In this document: positions 9,201-21,200 of the stretch, in pieces | Numbering within the stretch: position 1 is the stretch's first letter | How the letters are laid out: each line of letters opens with the position of its first letter | Assembly: GCF_000485595.1 (NCBI RefSeq) | Contig: NW_014579267.1 | Span: 1-35,238 of the forward strand | Direction: 5' to 3' | DNA from: Priapulus caudatus | Lineage: Eukaryota; Priapulida; Priapulimorpha; Priapulimorphida; Priapulidae | Length of the DNA: 35,238 nucleotides | Position numbers and translations under genes: made by a program | The notes under the pieces: generated by a model | Databases searched by the model: none | What the model was told of the DNA's origin: nothing | Seen by the model: the letters and a program-made list of their open reading frames with translations, nothing else

Positions 9201-10527
9201 CTGCTAATGGCCAAAACTGCTATCAAAGTAGCAATAACATTTTCTGTAAATAGAATGTTTCCGAAAAGCTTCATGCAGCCAAGCAAACCGCACACAAGTA
9301 CGGAAGCTTAAAAATGGATGTTTTATGTATGCCTCATTTGACAGTGAAACAATCAAGGATGGAAAAGTTCGCTAACACTGAGGCAGTAAACTAGACGCAG
9401 AAATGAAGATTATTAATTACAGAATAAATGTTGTTGCTGTTCTAGTTTTCAAAAAACACATGGAAAATATAGTTTTAACACACTTCATTCATCTTCACAA
9501 CTATAACTGCCTGTAATCTTAACAGTTTGCTATGTACTTACCTGGAACACCTCTGCAGAACCTGGACTTTGGGTACGGTTTATTTTTGCAGTACCGGTAA
9601 CTGAAAAAGGAAATTGTGCCAACATTATTACTAAATGGAATAAGATCTCCTTCCTATCTAAAACGTTTTGTTTACACAATTGCAGCTAAACTGCTGTTTG
9701 AAGGTAACGGGCCTGTGTAATCTAGTAATTCAGATTCAGGACGTTTACCCCTCACGTTTGCTATTCCTGTGATTATCATTGTGGCTTGTCACTGTCACAC
9801 GTCAAGCCACACAAATGTCTTACACAGGAACGTTCAAATGATTGCCATAGAACTGGACAACAGTCGATTCACTAAGACTAAGAGTAAGAGTCGTTTATAA
9901 CTCAATTTCGCATTGCTTACCACCAAGTGCAATCTCTTACGAATCTACGTTACACAATACCCCGTACTCATGCTATACATACATGATACCACACTTTGTG
10001 GACGTAGTTTGGCCCATTTTGCGGACCACTTTATTTTACGAATACAAAATTTTTGGACATTTGAGGTTGGTCGCCGGGCAGACATTACTCCCAACCTCGA
10101 CTCCGTTTCTGACTAACCCTAACCCTAACCCTAACGATAATCCTAACCCTAACCCTAAATTAACACTAATACATTTAATTTAAAAAAAACATCACCTCTC
10201 GCAGGTTAACGCGAGGCGATTTCATATGGCCAGTGCAGGGAGTAATGTCTCCCTTGTGCAAAAATCGGACATTTGGGTACCGGCAAGTTTATTGCCCCAT
10301 TGGTTATTCACTTATTGCAACACTATTCCGTATTCGTGCCCTCCACACGATATGACGCGTAAACATTGCTCCAAACATACGTGAGTTTTGATACGGTTAC
10401 GGGTTAGCATACACAAATTGACTAATACCAAGTTTGCAGTAAGACAACAATATTACTCGCGAATTCCGGCTAGGATTCTACATATCAAACTGTATGGTAC
10501 TTACCACCTAGCTGGTCGACGACCCAT
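6296..10527 (-). CDS. RPL10: 60S ribosomal protein L10 (uL16), six exons
   Basis: Structural protein of the large ribosomal subunit; in eukaryotes it joins the pre-60S particle late in the cytoplasm and lies near the peptidyl-transferase centre. Coding exons on the minus strand: 10527-10505, 9600-9542, 9154-9009, 7770-7670, 7184-7022, 6460-6296. All introns are GT..AG, four of the five donors read GTAAGT, and the joined frame is 218 aa (human 214). Landmarks in order: [128 protein letters not shown]. The flexible P-site loop region (about residues 102-112) is intact. The tail ends HRTAAAAK, unlike vertebrates. Nothing is broken, so this is the functional gene and not a processed copy. Introns 1 and 4 carry snoRNA copies. 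Confidence 0.97.
7268..7407 (-). ncRNA. H/ACA box snoRNA-like RNA, copy 1 (RPL10 intron 4)
   Basis: On the minus strand the 140-nt segment folds as a two-hairpin H/ACA RNA. Hairpin 1 has outer stem UCCUGUG/CACAGGA, an internal loop that would be the pseudouridylation pocket, and inner stem UGUGGUUU/AAGCCACA. The hinge AUAGUA fits the H box ANANNA. Hairpin 2 has outer stem GAGGGGUAA/UUACCUUC (one bulge) and inner stem AAUCU/AGAUU. ACA follows, three bases before the proposed end (ACACAA). H/ACA RNAs guide rRNA pseudouridylation and often sit in ribosomal protein introns. The near-identical partner is at 9692-9829. I could not assign a target. Confidence 0.72.
7771..9008 (-). other. RPL10 intron 3 with a diverged internal duplication
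   Basis: This longest intron (1,238 bp) contains two related blocks, about 7921-8310 and 8428-8830, in the same orientation. They share CAGCAAA-ATAT, GATTAC-CCA, GCGACAAT and AATTGGTAA in the same order and at similar spacing. Identity is low, roughly 60 per cent by eye. The blocks contain no coding frame in common and I cannot name an RNA family for them. Confidence 0.4.
9692..9829 (-). ncRNA. H/ACA box snoRNA-like RNA, copy 2 (RPL10 intron 1)
   Basis: This is the same H/ACA architecture as at 7268-7407: outer stem UCCUGUG/CACAGGA, inner stem UGUGGCUU/AAGCCACA, H box AUAGCA, second hairpin with AAUCU/AGAUU, and ACA three bases from the end (ACAGCA). About 8 of roughly 130 positions differ between the copies, while intron sequence outside the RNA is unrelated. 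One difference changes a G-C pair here into a G-U pair in copy 1, so the stem is kept. Processing from the RPL10 pre-mRNA intron is the expected route of expression. Confidence 0.72.
10080..10251. repeat. Inverted repeat enclosing telomere-like CCCTAA repeats
   Basis: GACATTACTCCC near 10080 and GGGAGTAATGTC near 10238 form inverted arms. Between them, 10113-10159 is a run of CTAACC/CCCTAA units with one TAACGATAAT interruption. CCCTAA is the common animal telomere hexamer, so this is an interstitial telomere-like tract inside RPL10 intron 1, or part of a small element that carries one. Confidence 0.6.
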
Positions 10528-10562
10528 CTTGAGTCCGTAGACGGAGACCTACAAGCGTGGAT

Positions 10563-10607
10563 AGAAAGACCGTGAATGAGTAGGAATAGATGTTAACAAA
10601 TTTTATA
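10563..10607 (-). promoter_or_regulatory. RPL10 core promoter: TATA-like box and 5' TOP-like start
   Basis: On the minus strand TATAAAA occupies 10607-10601. About 33-39 bases downstream is CTTTCT, with its C at 10568, which fits the 5' TOP rule of a cytidine followed by pyrimidines. TOP tracts put ribosomal-protein mRNAs under growth-dependent translation. The implied 5' UTR is about 41 nt. Position and spacing are suggestive; there is no transcript evidence. Confidence 0.4.
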
Positions 10608-11559
10608 TTCAATTTACTACAAAACTGACCAGAATTGCGAAACATTACTCGGATCCTATTGGATTATTTTCGACAAGTCATGGTGAAACGCAAATACCTA
10701 TATGGACGCCACCTTTAGAAGAGAAATACCCGGATGTTTCCAAAAATCTCGCAATCTCACGCTGGGGCTCAGGGTTAGGGGGAGGTGACTATAACCACAA
10801 GAACGTCGCTAATCATGAGAAGTTGAGAGATTGATGTTTTATATTCTACATCCTATGACAGATTTTTGTTCTAGAGTTATCCCATACGTTTATTGTAAGG
10901 CTATAACGTTGCTGGGTCAATTCCCAATGACAGGTGGATGCTTGCTCTGGCACAGAAAACCATAGCAGGTGAGAAAATAATTTATTAGTAGCAAGCAGAA
11001 ATGTCAAATGACATGTGGTGCTCACATAACCCGACCAGGCTGTGTGACTAACGTCAATATACACATTGAAACGGTCTCCTAACCCTAAAAGACCGTTTCT
11101 TGGAGCTAGTGCTCACACAGTCACACAGTCTCATTCGCACATTTATATTGAACATAACTAGTCAGTAGTCCGGTAGTCCGTCGTTAGCTCAAGAACGGAG
11201 GTCCAGACACCACCCATTCGCTCCGTCACAGGGCTATAGCACAAACTAATTAAACTACGGGGTATGTTGAAAATCACAGGCACTTGAAGCGTTTCAATAA
11301 AATATAATGCTAAATAAATACGAAATCTATTTACTACCAAAGTCTTAATGACATAATGTTTCTAATATCTATACTCTCTATCACCTAGCTATTATTGCCG
11401 ACAAATTTCCTGTAAATGCCATCCAAATGCTCATCTAGTGATCTACAACAAACACTGGCTGCTGCCAAGCGCCATTGCTGACGCTGCAGTGCTGCACACT
11501 GACACTTATATATATAATATTACCCCCCCCCCCCCCAACACACACACACACACACCGCC
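10608..11559. other. Intergenic DNA upstream of RPL10, no gene seen
   Basis: Contains a 10-bp stem hairpin at 11068-11099 (GAAACGGTCT/AGACCGTTTC) whose loop carries a CCTAACCCTAAA telomere-like motif. At 11523-11555 there is a run of 14 C followed by an AC microsatellite. Open frames here have no recognisable family. Confidence 0.5.
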
Positions 11560-11990
11560 ACGGCCTGTTGCAAAAGCATTTCGGCCTGTTACTATAAAAG
11601 ATAATGAAAACCCTGATACTCCGGTCAATATTGGTTTTTATCTTGTAGTAAGATATCAACCCATAGCTTCTAGCCCCAATTTATCCATATCAGTTCATAT
11701 GTTATATGCTAAATCATTCCTGATGAAAATACACACCCCACCACCTGATCTATCTCTATCCCGCCTTTCTACACTGTAATTTTCAATTTTAATTTCAGAG
11801 TCATCAACTGAATCATCTAGCCAGGACTCGGATACCGCAATCACTGCAATCCTAGCTTGCATAGCAATATATCTAAATTCTTCTATTTTAGGAAGGATAC
11901 TGCGAGCATTTAAATGAATGAAATGTAGACCTTTTGATACATCCTTTATATGTTGTACCTTCTTTATATTAATAAATTAATAAATAGATA
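11560..11990 (-). pseudogene. Non-LTR retrotransposon endonuclease fragment
   Basis: On the minus strand the frame 11932-11695 reads GLHFIHLNARSILPKIEEF, then AVSESWLDDSV and RDRDRSGGGVCIFIRNDLAY before a stop. This is the N-terminal part of the APE-type endonuclease of LINE retrotransposons (CR1/L2-like): the H-N-R-S block, SE-WL-D, and GGGV-IR-DL. Further weak similarity continues in other frames to about 11560. Frameshifts, stops and the missing reverse transcriptase show that it is dead. It ends beside the AC microsatellite. Confidence 0.75.
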
Positions 11991-12324
11991 TGACCCACCG
12001 ATTTTAACACTTTACCACAATGTTGATCAAAAACTTGGACAGTTTTATACTTAGCTAGTACAAGACATCATCTCTGCACACGTCTACCACTGACAGTGAC
12101 ACATGTTGCGCGCACCTGCTACATCAAAACGCGGAATTCTGCCATCGTATTTTCGTTTGTCACTGAGCGTATGTGGGTTAGTGTGTTACTGCATGCAAAT
12201 AACCTAGTTAATAAACTACATCACCTTCATTTGTATACCATTTTTAAGTAGAATTATTAGGCAATATAGTAAATAAACGTTAAAACTTTGGTAGTGAATA
12301 TTTGTACTATTCACTATCACTTTA

Positions 12325-13739
12325 TTAGCTCATCTGACATAGTCAGATGCAGCTTGTAGAATCGCATGAGCGTGCGTCCGTCCGGCCGTGCGTCCGCGCG
12401 TCAAGAGTTGGGCACAAATCTAAACGGCTCGACGTACGGATTCGAAAGTCGGGACGGGGGGGGGTAATCCGAAAACGAGTTGGGATGTCGAAGCTGGGGG
12501 TCAAAGGTCAAAGGTCAAGAGGTGTAAAAGAAGGGGGAACATTCCCTCCTTGAACTTAAGGTATAGGGAGGAAATGCAGAATTGCGGCACAAATCTAAAG
12601 CGGCTTGACCTAGGCTCGTGATAAGTCGGTGTATAGCATCATGGTAGGAAAAGCCATCATCTGTGCCGGAATGTGGAGGTCACTAGGTCCAAAGGTCATG
12701 TGGGCTACGGGCAGATTATTTAGACATTGTTCTGAGGACATGGTCTGGACGAGGCGTGTTGAAAAAACTTTTTTGNNNNNNNNNNNNNNNNNNNNNNNNN
12801 TTCATCATGCCTCCCCTAGAACACCATAGGGGGACTTTTCACGCTCCATAATCACACCCTTAAGAGGCATGATGGAGAGCTCCATTAAAAAATCACACCC
12901 TTAAGAGTCATTAGTAGTCCTCCTGTACTTTTCAAATCTGAAAGCCTGGTTAAACATGGATTTGTTGACTGTTAACAAAGGACTGAACTGCTTTTGCTAT
13001 TGTTGATGTGAGGCTACAGTTGCACAGTTCAATTGCAAAGGCAAATGTTTGTTGAACAAGGTTTACGCTCCTTAAATCATATTATTTTCTAAAGCAGTCT
13101 GTATTAGCACCCTGAGTAGCACCCTGTATTAGCACACTGGAATGAACCCTGAATGCTCGCGTGGGTAGGCAAAAACATGGGGGCAGCCCATTACGCATGC
13201 ATGGGAGTGAACTGCCACTATTCTAATCATAATTATTGCCTGGCAACCTGCAATGCAGATGTGTTAACTCACAGCTGAGCGAAATTCTTGCCTGCCTGAA
13301 TATACTTGGATTTTAGCCGGTAGGATTTCAGCAACTCAATGGAGTGAGGTTATCACGCACGAAGGGTGATGCCATCTTTGATTATTGATGACACTTGCAC
13401 GCGCCATCTCGCGGCAACTGCTTTTGCTATTAGAGCCCCCTCCCCCACTCTCCCCCCACCACCACCACTACGCTCGCGCTCGACGCATATCCATGATAAC
13501 ATGTTAATATAGCGAAGTCATTAAAGTTACACAGCTGTATCTTTATTACTGTACTACCGGTATAGCAAAGCCTAGCTATCATAGATTTTAGATCTGTATT
13601 AGTAGTATCCTAGGTATATGCTCTGAGTGCGAACGCGGTGGCGGGAGGGCGCACTTGATTCGGTTGCCAGTGAGTTTATCAGAAGAATACCCGGCTACAG
13701 TACACGTCAGTTGAGTGCTGTCGCTCTGCGGCACTTGTT
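12325..13739 (+). mobile_element. R repeat copy 3, containing an assembly gap
   Basis: The head TTAGCTCATCTGACATAGTC, GTCC core, CAAGAGTTGGGCACAAATC and DR1 at 12505-12517 match the family. After the second AGGTCA block the sequence becomes insertion-rich and runs into 25 N. Beyond the gap it includes an unrelated stretch (about 12801-12950, with two TCACACCCTTAAGAG motifs), then the family 3' module and a C-rich insert near 13435-13475. It ends GCGGCACTTGTT, 121 bp before the first recognised SNX29 exon. Confidence 0.65.
12776..12800. other. 25-base run of N
   Basis: An assembly gap of stated length 25, inside R copy 3. The true length is unknown. Confidence 1.
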
Positions 13740-13860
13740 ATCATTAGTCTGGCCCAAGTGGCTCTCGTTGCCAAGTGATTCATTACAAACTGTATGCCTT
13801 TACAAACATGCTGAACATGATACTTACATTGCATTTATTGATCCATATTGTGTATTGCAG

Positions 13861-15152
13861 GGGCAGATCCTGAGCAGTCATCTGCCGATAGGCAGCAACT
13901 CCTGTCCCGACTCCTTGATGCCGTAAAACAGGTAGCTGAAATACTCATAAACGAACATGTGAGCTGATGCTGCTAGTGCCACTACAACTAGTGGTACTAT
14001 ATACTAGATGACCCATCTGACTGAACATTTCATGTATAACGCCATTAAACTGCTACACAGAATGGTCTTCAGTGCGACTATTCTTATAGAACTCTGGGTG
14101 GTGGGAGGCAAAGAGCCAAAAGCCTAGGAATTGGAAAAGTGAAGAGAGCTTCGGTGGTTTGCGAGTACCTTATCCCAAACAATTGCCATGGGGTGGGGGT
14201 TGAAATGTAAAAAGGTACTCCAGTTTGCAATTTATGGTATGATGAATCAGAAAGTGAATATCTATTCGCGTATTTCTGTTATATACTCATATTATTCTTG
14301 AGTACTGTTTCTTTTGCCTTACGCAAATGGCGTGCTAACAAGTAGCCCTGTAGATTAACATGAGTCTGAACCTAAATTTGCTCAGACTTGATGTCTGAAC
14401 CTAAATGTTGATTTACACAGTCATTAGCTGTATCATAACAACCTTATTTTGAATATGGTTCACAATATTTCCCTGTTAAAGCTCTCTCAGAATTAGGTGG
14501 CTGAGATGTAGCAAATAAGTTATAGCAAATTAATTATTATGGCGCATTTCTTTGTAATCTTTCTTTTCTAGTGCCAGGTGAGATTTGGTGGCCGGGCAGA
14601 ACTGGCTACAGATGGGGACAGTCGTGTGTCCTGCCTCTGTGCCCAGTTTGAGTGTGTGTTACAACATGGGCTGAGACAGACCAACAAAGCCTTTTCAGCT
14701 TTAAGGTAACTTATTTTTTATACAAGTAGCATTTGATAAATTCTGCAAAAAATGAAATAATTGCAGTTCAAATACGGTGCAGGTGTGTAAGCTTCAGTGA
14801 TAGTGGTTGTGCTGCACATTATAGTGATTGGTAGCAAGTCACTCTTGTGGCGTGCCTAGCACATTCAACCCCACGTAAGTTGAGATGCTGTCACATCTTT
14901 ATATGACCTGTACATATTTTGCTTTCACCACACCTTTTCAGACAAGTCACAGGCATCAGTAAAGTCGCTGGTATTACCATAGACAATGAGCCATTGTTTT
15001 GGCATTGTGTCAGGGAATTTCTCAGCAAGCATGAGTTGGAGAGGTGAGCTTTACTATCAATGAGCTACTATAATCAGCAGTATAAAATTATATATGTATT
15101 ATGTGTAAGGCATGCACACACACGCACATGCACTCACACACAAGCACGCAGC

Positions 15153-15240
<88 letters not shown>

Positions 15241-18200
15241 GGGGAGAGCGAGAAGGGGGTGACAAACCTATGTTAGTCGCAACCTGTTCATAGAAACCAT
15301 GAGAATTTCTCCACTGAGAAAAGAAATGCTGTGTCATAAGCACTGCTATATATACCTGCCGGTGACCTGTCACCAACAGCATTGATTGCCGCATCATGAA
15401 TTGCCTATATTGCCATAAAAAATGCGGATTAAATGAGCAGCGTGGAAGAGATTACCACTGCTGCCGCTCAGCACGGCTGTTCACTTAAAATTGCTGTTAA
15501 ATGTGGTGGCCCAAATTGCTATAATATCCCCAGCTATTGCACCCCAGACTATACGAAAAAACAGAGTTAGTGATAATCATGTCCCCAGCTTTTAGCAAAG
15601 AATTTAAATACCAATTTGGCCCATAGTGATGTCGCCACTGAAAGTTCTCCACTAAATAGCAAACTGAAAACCTTTAGTGAAACGCGGCCCTGTTGTGTTG
15701 TCTGTTGTATTGTTTGTTTTTGTTTTTTTGCTGTGTATTTACTGTGTTGTCAGCTGTATTGTTGGTGTCTGCTATGTCTGTTGTGCCATGCTGTCCAGTA
15801 TGTTTATCACTATTTTTCACCATCTATGGAACGAATTGTCCTCTTCCTAATTTTTATCCGCCATGGGTTCATGTTGTTAGTCTGTCAATCAGTTTGTGTT
15901 ACTGCGTACTGGGTGCATGTGGAAAGGCTCAATGTAGTCACTTGTTTGCAGGTACATGGTGCTCAAGCATGTTACGACTGACTCAGGAAGAGCCAGGGCC
16001 TGGTTGAGATCAGCCCTCAATGAACACTCACTGGAACGCTACATGCACCTTATGGTGAACGACACGGCGCTAGTGAGGTAACCTCATCGACATTGACCAT
16101 TTATTAATCTATGTTGGAGCCAAGCTCAGTCAGATATAGCTCAGTCTGTCTTCATATCGTGTCAACTAGGTAGTCATTAACATATACCATTTATATGTAT
16201 AAATATATTCATGTACTATTTCAGTCACTTCTATGAAGACTGGGCATTAGTGGCAGATCAAGAAAGGAGCAGCATGCTTCCTGTTATGGCAGCAGGTGAG
16301 ATTACAAGTATTGGCTCGATAACACCTCGTGTTTTTAGCTAATCTAAGCTATCCCTCGGAATGAGCTCAAACGATGCTGCTGGCAGCCGTTCGTGGGGCG
16401 TCAACAATAGTGGCACAAACGTAAACGGCTTGACGTATGGTATTGATATTCGACATTGTGTTGCTATTGATTTATTGATTGATACTGGCAATCTGAAATG
16501 ACATTGGGAGGTCGGACCTAACGGCATTGGCCTTGTCAATAGATTGTCTGTTGTACTTTCAACAAAATATGCATTTCACAGGTCTTGGCTCAATTCTGTT
16601 TGCAATCAACATCGATAATGAGGATCTGAATGGTAATCAACAGCCCTTGCCACTCTCCTCCATGGACAGACAACGCCCAGCTATCTCACACCCACCCCCA
16701 TTTAGTCCTGAACCAAAGGCAGTCATGGCAGTTGTACCTAGTGGTAGGTTATGAGTTTATGTGTCAGCGTGCGAGTTAAGGTTCAACTGGTGTGTCAATC
16801 ACTGCCAATAGATCTATCTAGGTTTATTAATGCTGAACTAATCTTCAATAGCTTGATGTGTTCATTGTCTTTTATATCGGAATTTGTTATTTATGAAACC
16901 ATTGATGAATCAGACAAACAATGGACACCATTGCCCTTGTTAACCTTCATTTGTCAACTGGATAGTTGGTTGTTCATTCAATTTTCTGCTAGTGTGAACA
17001 TAAAATTTGTGTGAAAATCGAATCTGTTTATAACACTATTCGTTTCAATCCCAACGTTGCAAATGTCCTGAAGTAGGTATTGTCCTACAACTCGCACATC
17101 AAACTCAAATTTCCCAATTTTGTTTTCTTGTTTCTATGTGGGTGCACAGTAGTGCACCATGGCTATCTAAACATTACAGCATATTACATCATGAAGTGAG
17201 AATTATGGAATATTTACAGAACTTGGACAAATTTACGAACAGTTACAACCATATTTATATATATCTCAGATCTATATATATATGTTATATGCACGTGTAT
17301 ATCTATATGTAAGTGAAGCTGGTGATGTTGCCTTTTTCTTTATGCAGATCCCAAGAAGGAAAGAAGAAAGAAGAAAAAGGTTCCAAAAAAAATTGTGTCG
17401 TTTGATGACGATGACACCTCGTCAACTTCAGTCACAAGTTCTTCAGTGACGAGCCCTAGGTAAGTCTACTATAGACCAAGTACGAGCCAATGCGCAGTTA
17501 CAAACACTTCACGTTGTAGTTAATAGCTCGTCATGACACGGCCAAACCTAATTGCCGTTTCTGTGTATTCTCCAGATCGCTGTATCAGACATACGTCTTC
17601 TCTCCACCCACAACGCCTCCAGTGACGAGGGTTGGCATGGTGACCATTGAGCCAAACACACCTTCAGTGACCAGTGCACTCTGCAATAGTCAACCGAACA
17701 TGTCTCTGGAACCCGCGCATGCTCTCTCAATTCGTGATAAGCCAGGGCTTTCATCACATGCTTCAGACAGTAATCTACTAGCGAGCAATCCTACCACGGT
17801 CCTGCCGTCTCACCAGTCGGATCCGAACCTGCACACGTTGGCCTCGCAAGAGGGCGTCCCCAGAAAACTGTCGCTGGCACTCACGAACATTGCCTCGCCT
17901 CTCGCAGATGCTGCGGCAGCACTGCAGTCTCCAGCCACTTCAGGAACAATCGAACTGCAAACTGTGATAAACGCAATTGGCATTCCGAATGATCCTGTCA
18001 CCGAGCATGTTGTAGCTGACGAGGTAGGGGCGCGCGACGAGGGTGACAGACTCGAGGGAGCCGCCGTTATGGGTGAGATGGCTGATGCGACGGCGAGCAC
18101 AGCTGCAGCAGCACACATCGTCTGCAGCGAGCCTGCACAAAGCGATCCGAGTTCTCACGACGCAGGCGTACGCCCTTCTCCCGATGCTTCGCTTGGCGAC

Positions 18201-21200
18201 GAGGAGCGACAACTTTCCACGGCCGACTTGGTGCCAGGCGTTGTTGCCATTTCTTCCTCCACGCAGTCACTGCTCGTCGGCAGAGAAATCGCAATGACGA
18301 AGGAAACAAACGTGTCGGATAGATCGACACAAAGACACGCACAACACACGGGCGCAAAACAGCAGGCTACTATCGTAAACAAGAGCCTAGAGCGGGTTGC
18401 GGCATCTGCCGGTGTCAGTCCTGAGAATAGGTAGGAGCAGTGGTCCCTGCACTTAGCAGATCTTCTTCCTGATGTTGTGGCATATTTGCAAATGTTTGCA
18501 TGCCACCACATCGAACAGCCGTCTTATTCTTCTTCATTCAGCATCTTAGGGACTTCTAATGTGAGGGAGGATTAGAAGCTTGATTAGAGGAAACTAGAGA
18601 AAACAACACCAAAAACTATACTAAAGTCATATGAAATTAATGTTAAGGTGGCAAAGTTCACATGCCCTGCTGACTTGTTCATTCTAGACGCCGTGCGTGC
18701 ACTTAGGCAGTACTGGCCCAGAATATGTGAGTGACAATGTGCAGAATATTGCAGAGGTGTTAGGTTAATGGATGGATCATTTTCCAATTTGTATTTTACT
18801 CAATATTCTTATTTCAGACAATCTGTGGAAGGTGTGCGAGTTAGCCCCTCCACCACGTGTACGCTGACCCCAGTTAATGACATGTCTGTGGGAGACCTCT
18901 ATCCTATTCCGCCCGATGAGTGCCAATCTGGTATTGCCTTACACCTACACAATACATTATGCTATCAAAGATGCTGAATAACACTGCATTTATATGTGAA
19001 CAACTATATCTCTTATATCCTTTACAAGTGCTTGGGATGTCACCTTTTGTCATCATGTTACATTATGTTATCGTGGGGTGGATTAACAATGTTAACAATT
19101 GATCTCTATTCTATAGAAACGGACTCGGTTGACATTGCTTCCCTAGATTTTGGGCATGATACTGCGCAGGCAGCCTATGCTATATCGCTGGCCCAGCTGG
19201 GCCTCTCTGTTAGGTAAGTGTATGCCAGCATGTAGTTATGCATGTATAATTCAGAGTTGTTATGATTAGCTATGATAACTTTAAGCAACTGGATTGTACT
19301 TTAAAGCCGTTGCAAGTTTCCAGTTTCAAACAGAATTATGTTGCTTGGCATTTTTCAAGTAAACTGTTAAAGAATAACGAAACGACAAAAAATTGCATTT
19401 GTCAAAGAAAATTGTTCGATTTGTTTTATGAATGCTAGGAACTTAGAAGGGTTAAACTGCATAAGTGTAATAATTTGCACTATTTGCAATATTTCTGAGT
19501 AGTGGCTTACAATGGAAGTACGCCTGTTTGTTTCTCTGCTGCAGTAGTGACGCCGCTAGCTCCAGAGCAGATGCTGTTCATCCACCGTCGATCTCCCAGG
19601 AAGCAATGTCACCTGGTATGCTATCCCACAATTCCACTGCCATTGTTATTTGTATTTATTCTATCTATATATTTGTTGAATAATCACATGTTGATGTAAA
19701 CATCTGTGATCTAGTGATCCAGTATTTTTAGCTCATCTGACATAGTCAGATGTCAGCTTGTATATCGACTTGGTCCGTCCGTCGTGTGCGTCGGTCGCGT
19801 CGATCCGATCAACAGTGGGCACAAAATCTTTAAGTTCGCTCGACGTAACGGTCACGATATTCGGTCGTTTTGGGGAGGATCAGTCAAACGAGTTCTGGAG
19901 ATAGTCGAAGCTGGGGTCTAATTTAAAGGTCAAGAGGTGTAAAAGAAGGGTCGGAACACTTCACTCCTTTAACTTAAGTATATGGAGAAATGCCTTAGAA
20001 TTGCAGGTCCACAATTCTAAACGGCTTTTGACTTAGGCTCGAGTGAATAGTCGGTTGGCATTCCTCGCTGACATATGCGAAGAGTAAGTGTCGCGACTAA
20101 CCTGTTGCCTCAAAGAGGAGGGTTTAAACATGATTTGTTGACTGTTTAACAAAGGACTAATAACATGCTTATTTGCTGATTATTGAGAGCCCATAACCTG
20201 TGTACAATGTGAGCTAACAGTTGCACAGTTTATTGCAAAGGCCAAATGTTTACGTTGAACAAGGGTTTACGCTCATTAATATCATATGATTTTCTAAAGC
20301 CAGTCTGTCTATAGGCACCCTGCATTAGGCCTGAAGGCGAATGATGAAATCAGTGAATTCTCACGAGCAAAAACACAGGCCAGCCCCATGGCTGGCGATA
20401 GCTATCTTATCATAATTCGTGCCTGCAACTGCCAATTGCACCTGTTAACTCACAGCTGAGCAACTGCCGCTGACTATTACTTACTTGGATTTTAGCTGTA
20501 ACCTACTGTGCGATTTCAGGAACCGTGCATCTCCTCTTGATTCATTGATACCACATTGGCACCGCGCCCCATCTGCTCGGTCACTATAGGCTAGTTTATT
20601 TAGATTTTTATTCTCATGCTTACACTTTCTGAGCTTATAACGAATACAATAATAACTAGTACCATCATTTATAATTATAATATTTACTTTTTAGCTTCAT
20701 CCTGACATTGTCAGATGCAAGCTTGTAGAATCGCTTTGATCGTCGTCGTGCGTCCGCCTGTGCTGTCAACAGTTGGGCAGAACATTATCTCTAACCCTCG
20801 CTCTCCGTACGCGTCAGATAATTCGTTTGTCGTGGCGGGGATTTATTCGTCAACAACGAGTTTGGATGTCGGAAGCTGTTTGGAGTACACCCACGGTCAA
20901 AAGGCTCGAAGTGTGTATCACATCAAGAGGGGGAACACACTTCATGCCTTACTTAAGGTATAGCGCGCGAATGCAGCGAATCTCGCCTCCGCCGCGCACA
21001 AATTCTAAACGGCATCGGACTCGCGCTCGTGGATAGTCCGGTGTTAAAGCATCATGTAGAAAAGCCATCACTGTGCCGAAATTGCTCGGAGGTCACAGGA
21101 TCAACAGCGTCAATGGGACCAAGGCGCAGATTTTAGCATTTTCTGAGCGACATGTCTTGACCGGGAGACGATTGAAAAACTTTTTTGTTTCAAGCGGTGA

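Noticed and set aside
13805-13870. ATG codons at about 13808 and 13817 as the SNX29 start
   Set aside because: The ATG frames there terminate at TGA and do not enter the RLLDAVKQ frame, which has its own in-frame stop just upstream.
15060-15397. Long open frames on both strands across the GA microsatellite
   Set aside because: They translate only the dinucleotide repeat (RERERE or SLSLSL) and carry no domain.
17810-18511. Several overlapping frames on both strands over the SNX29 linker exon
   Set aside because: GC-rich shadow frames. The plus-strand frame joins the RUN and coiled-coil exons through good splice sites.
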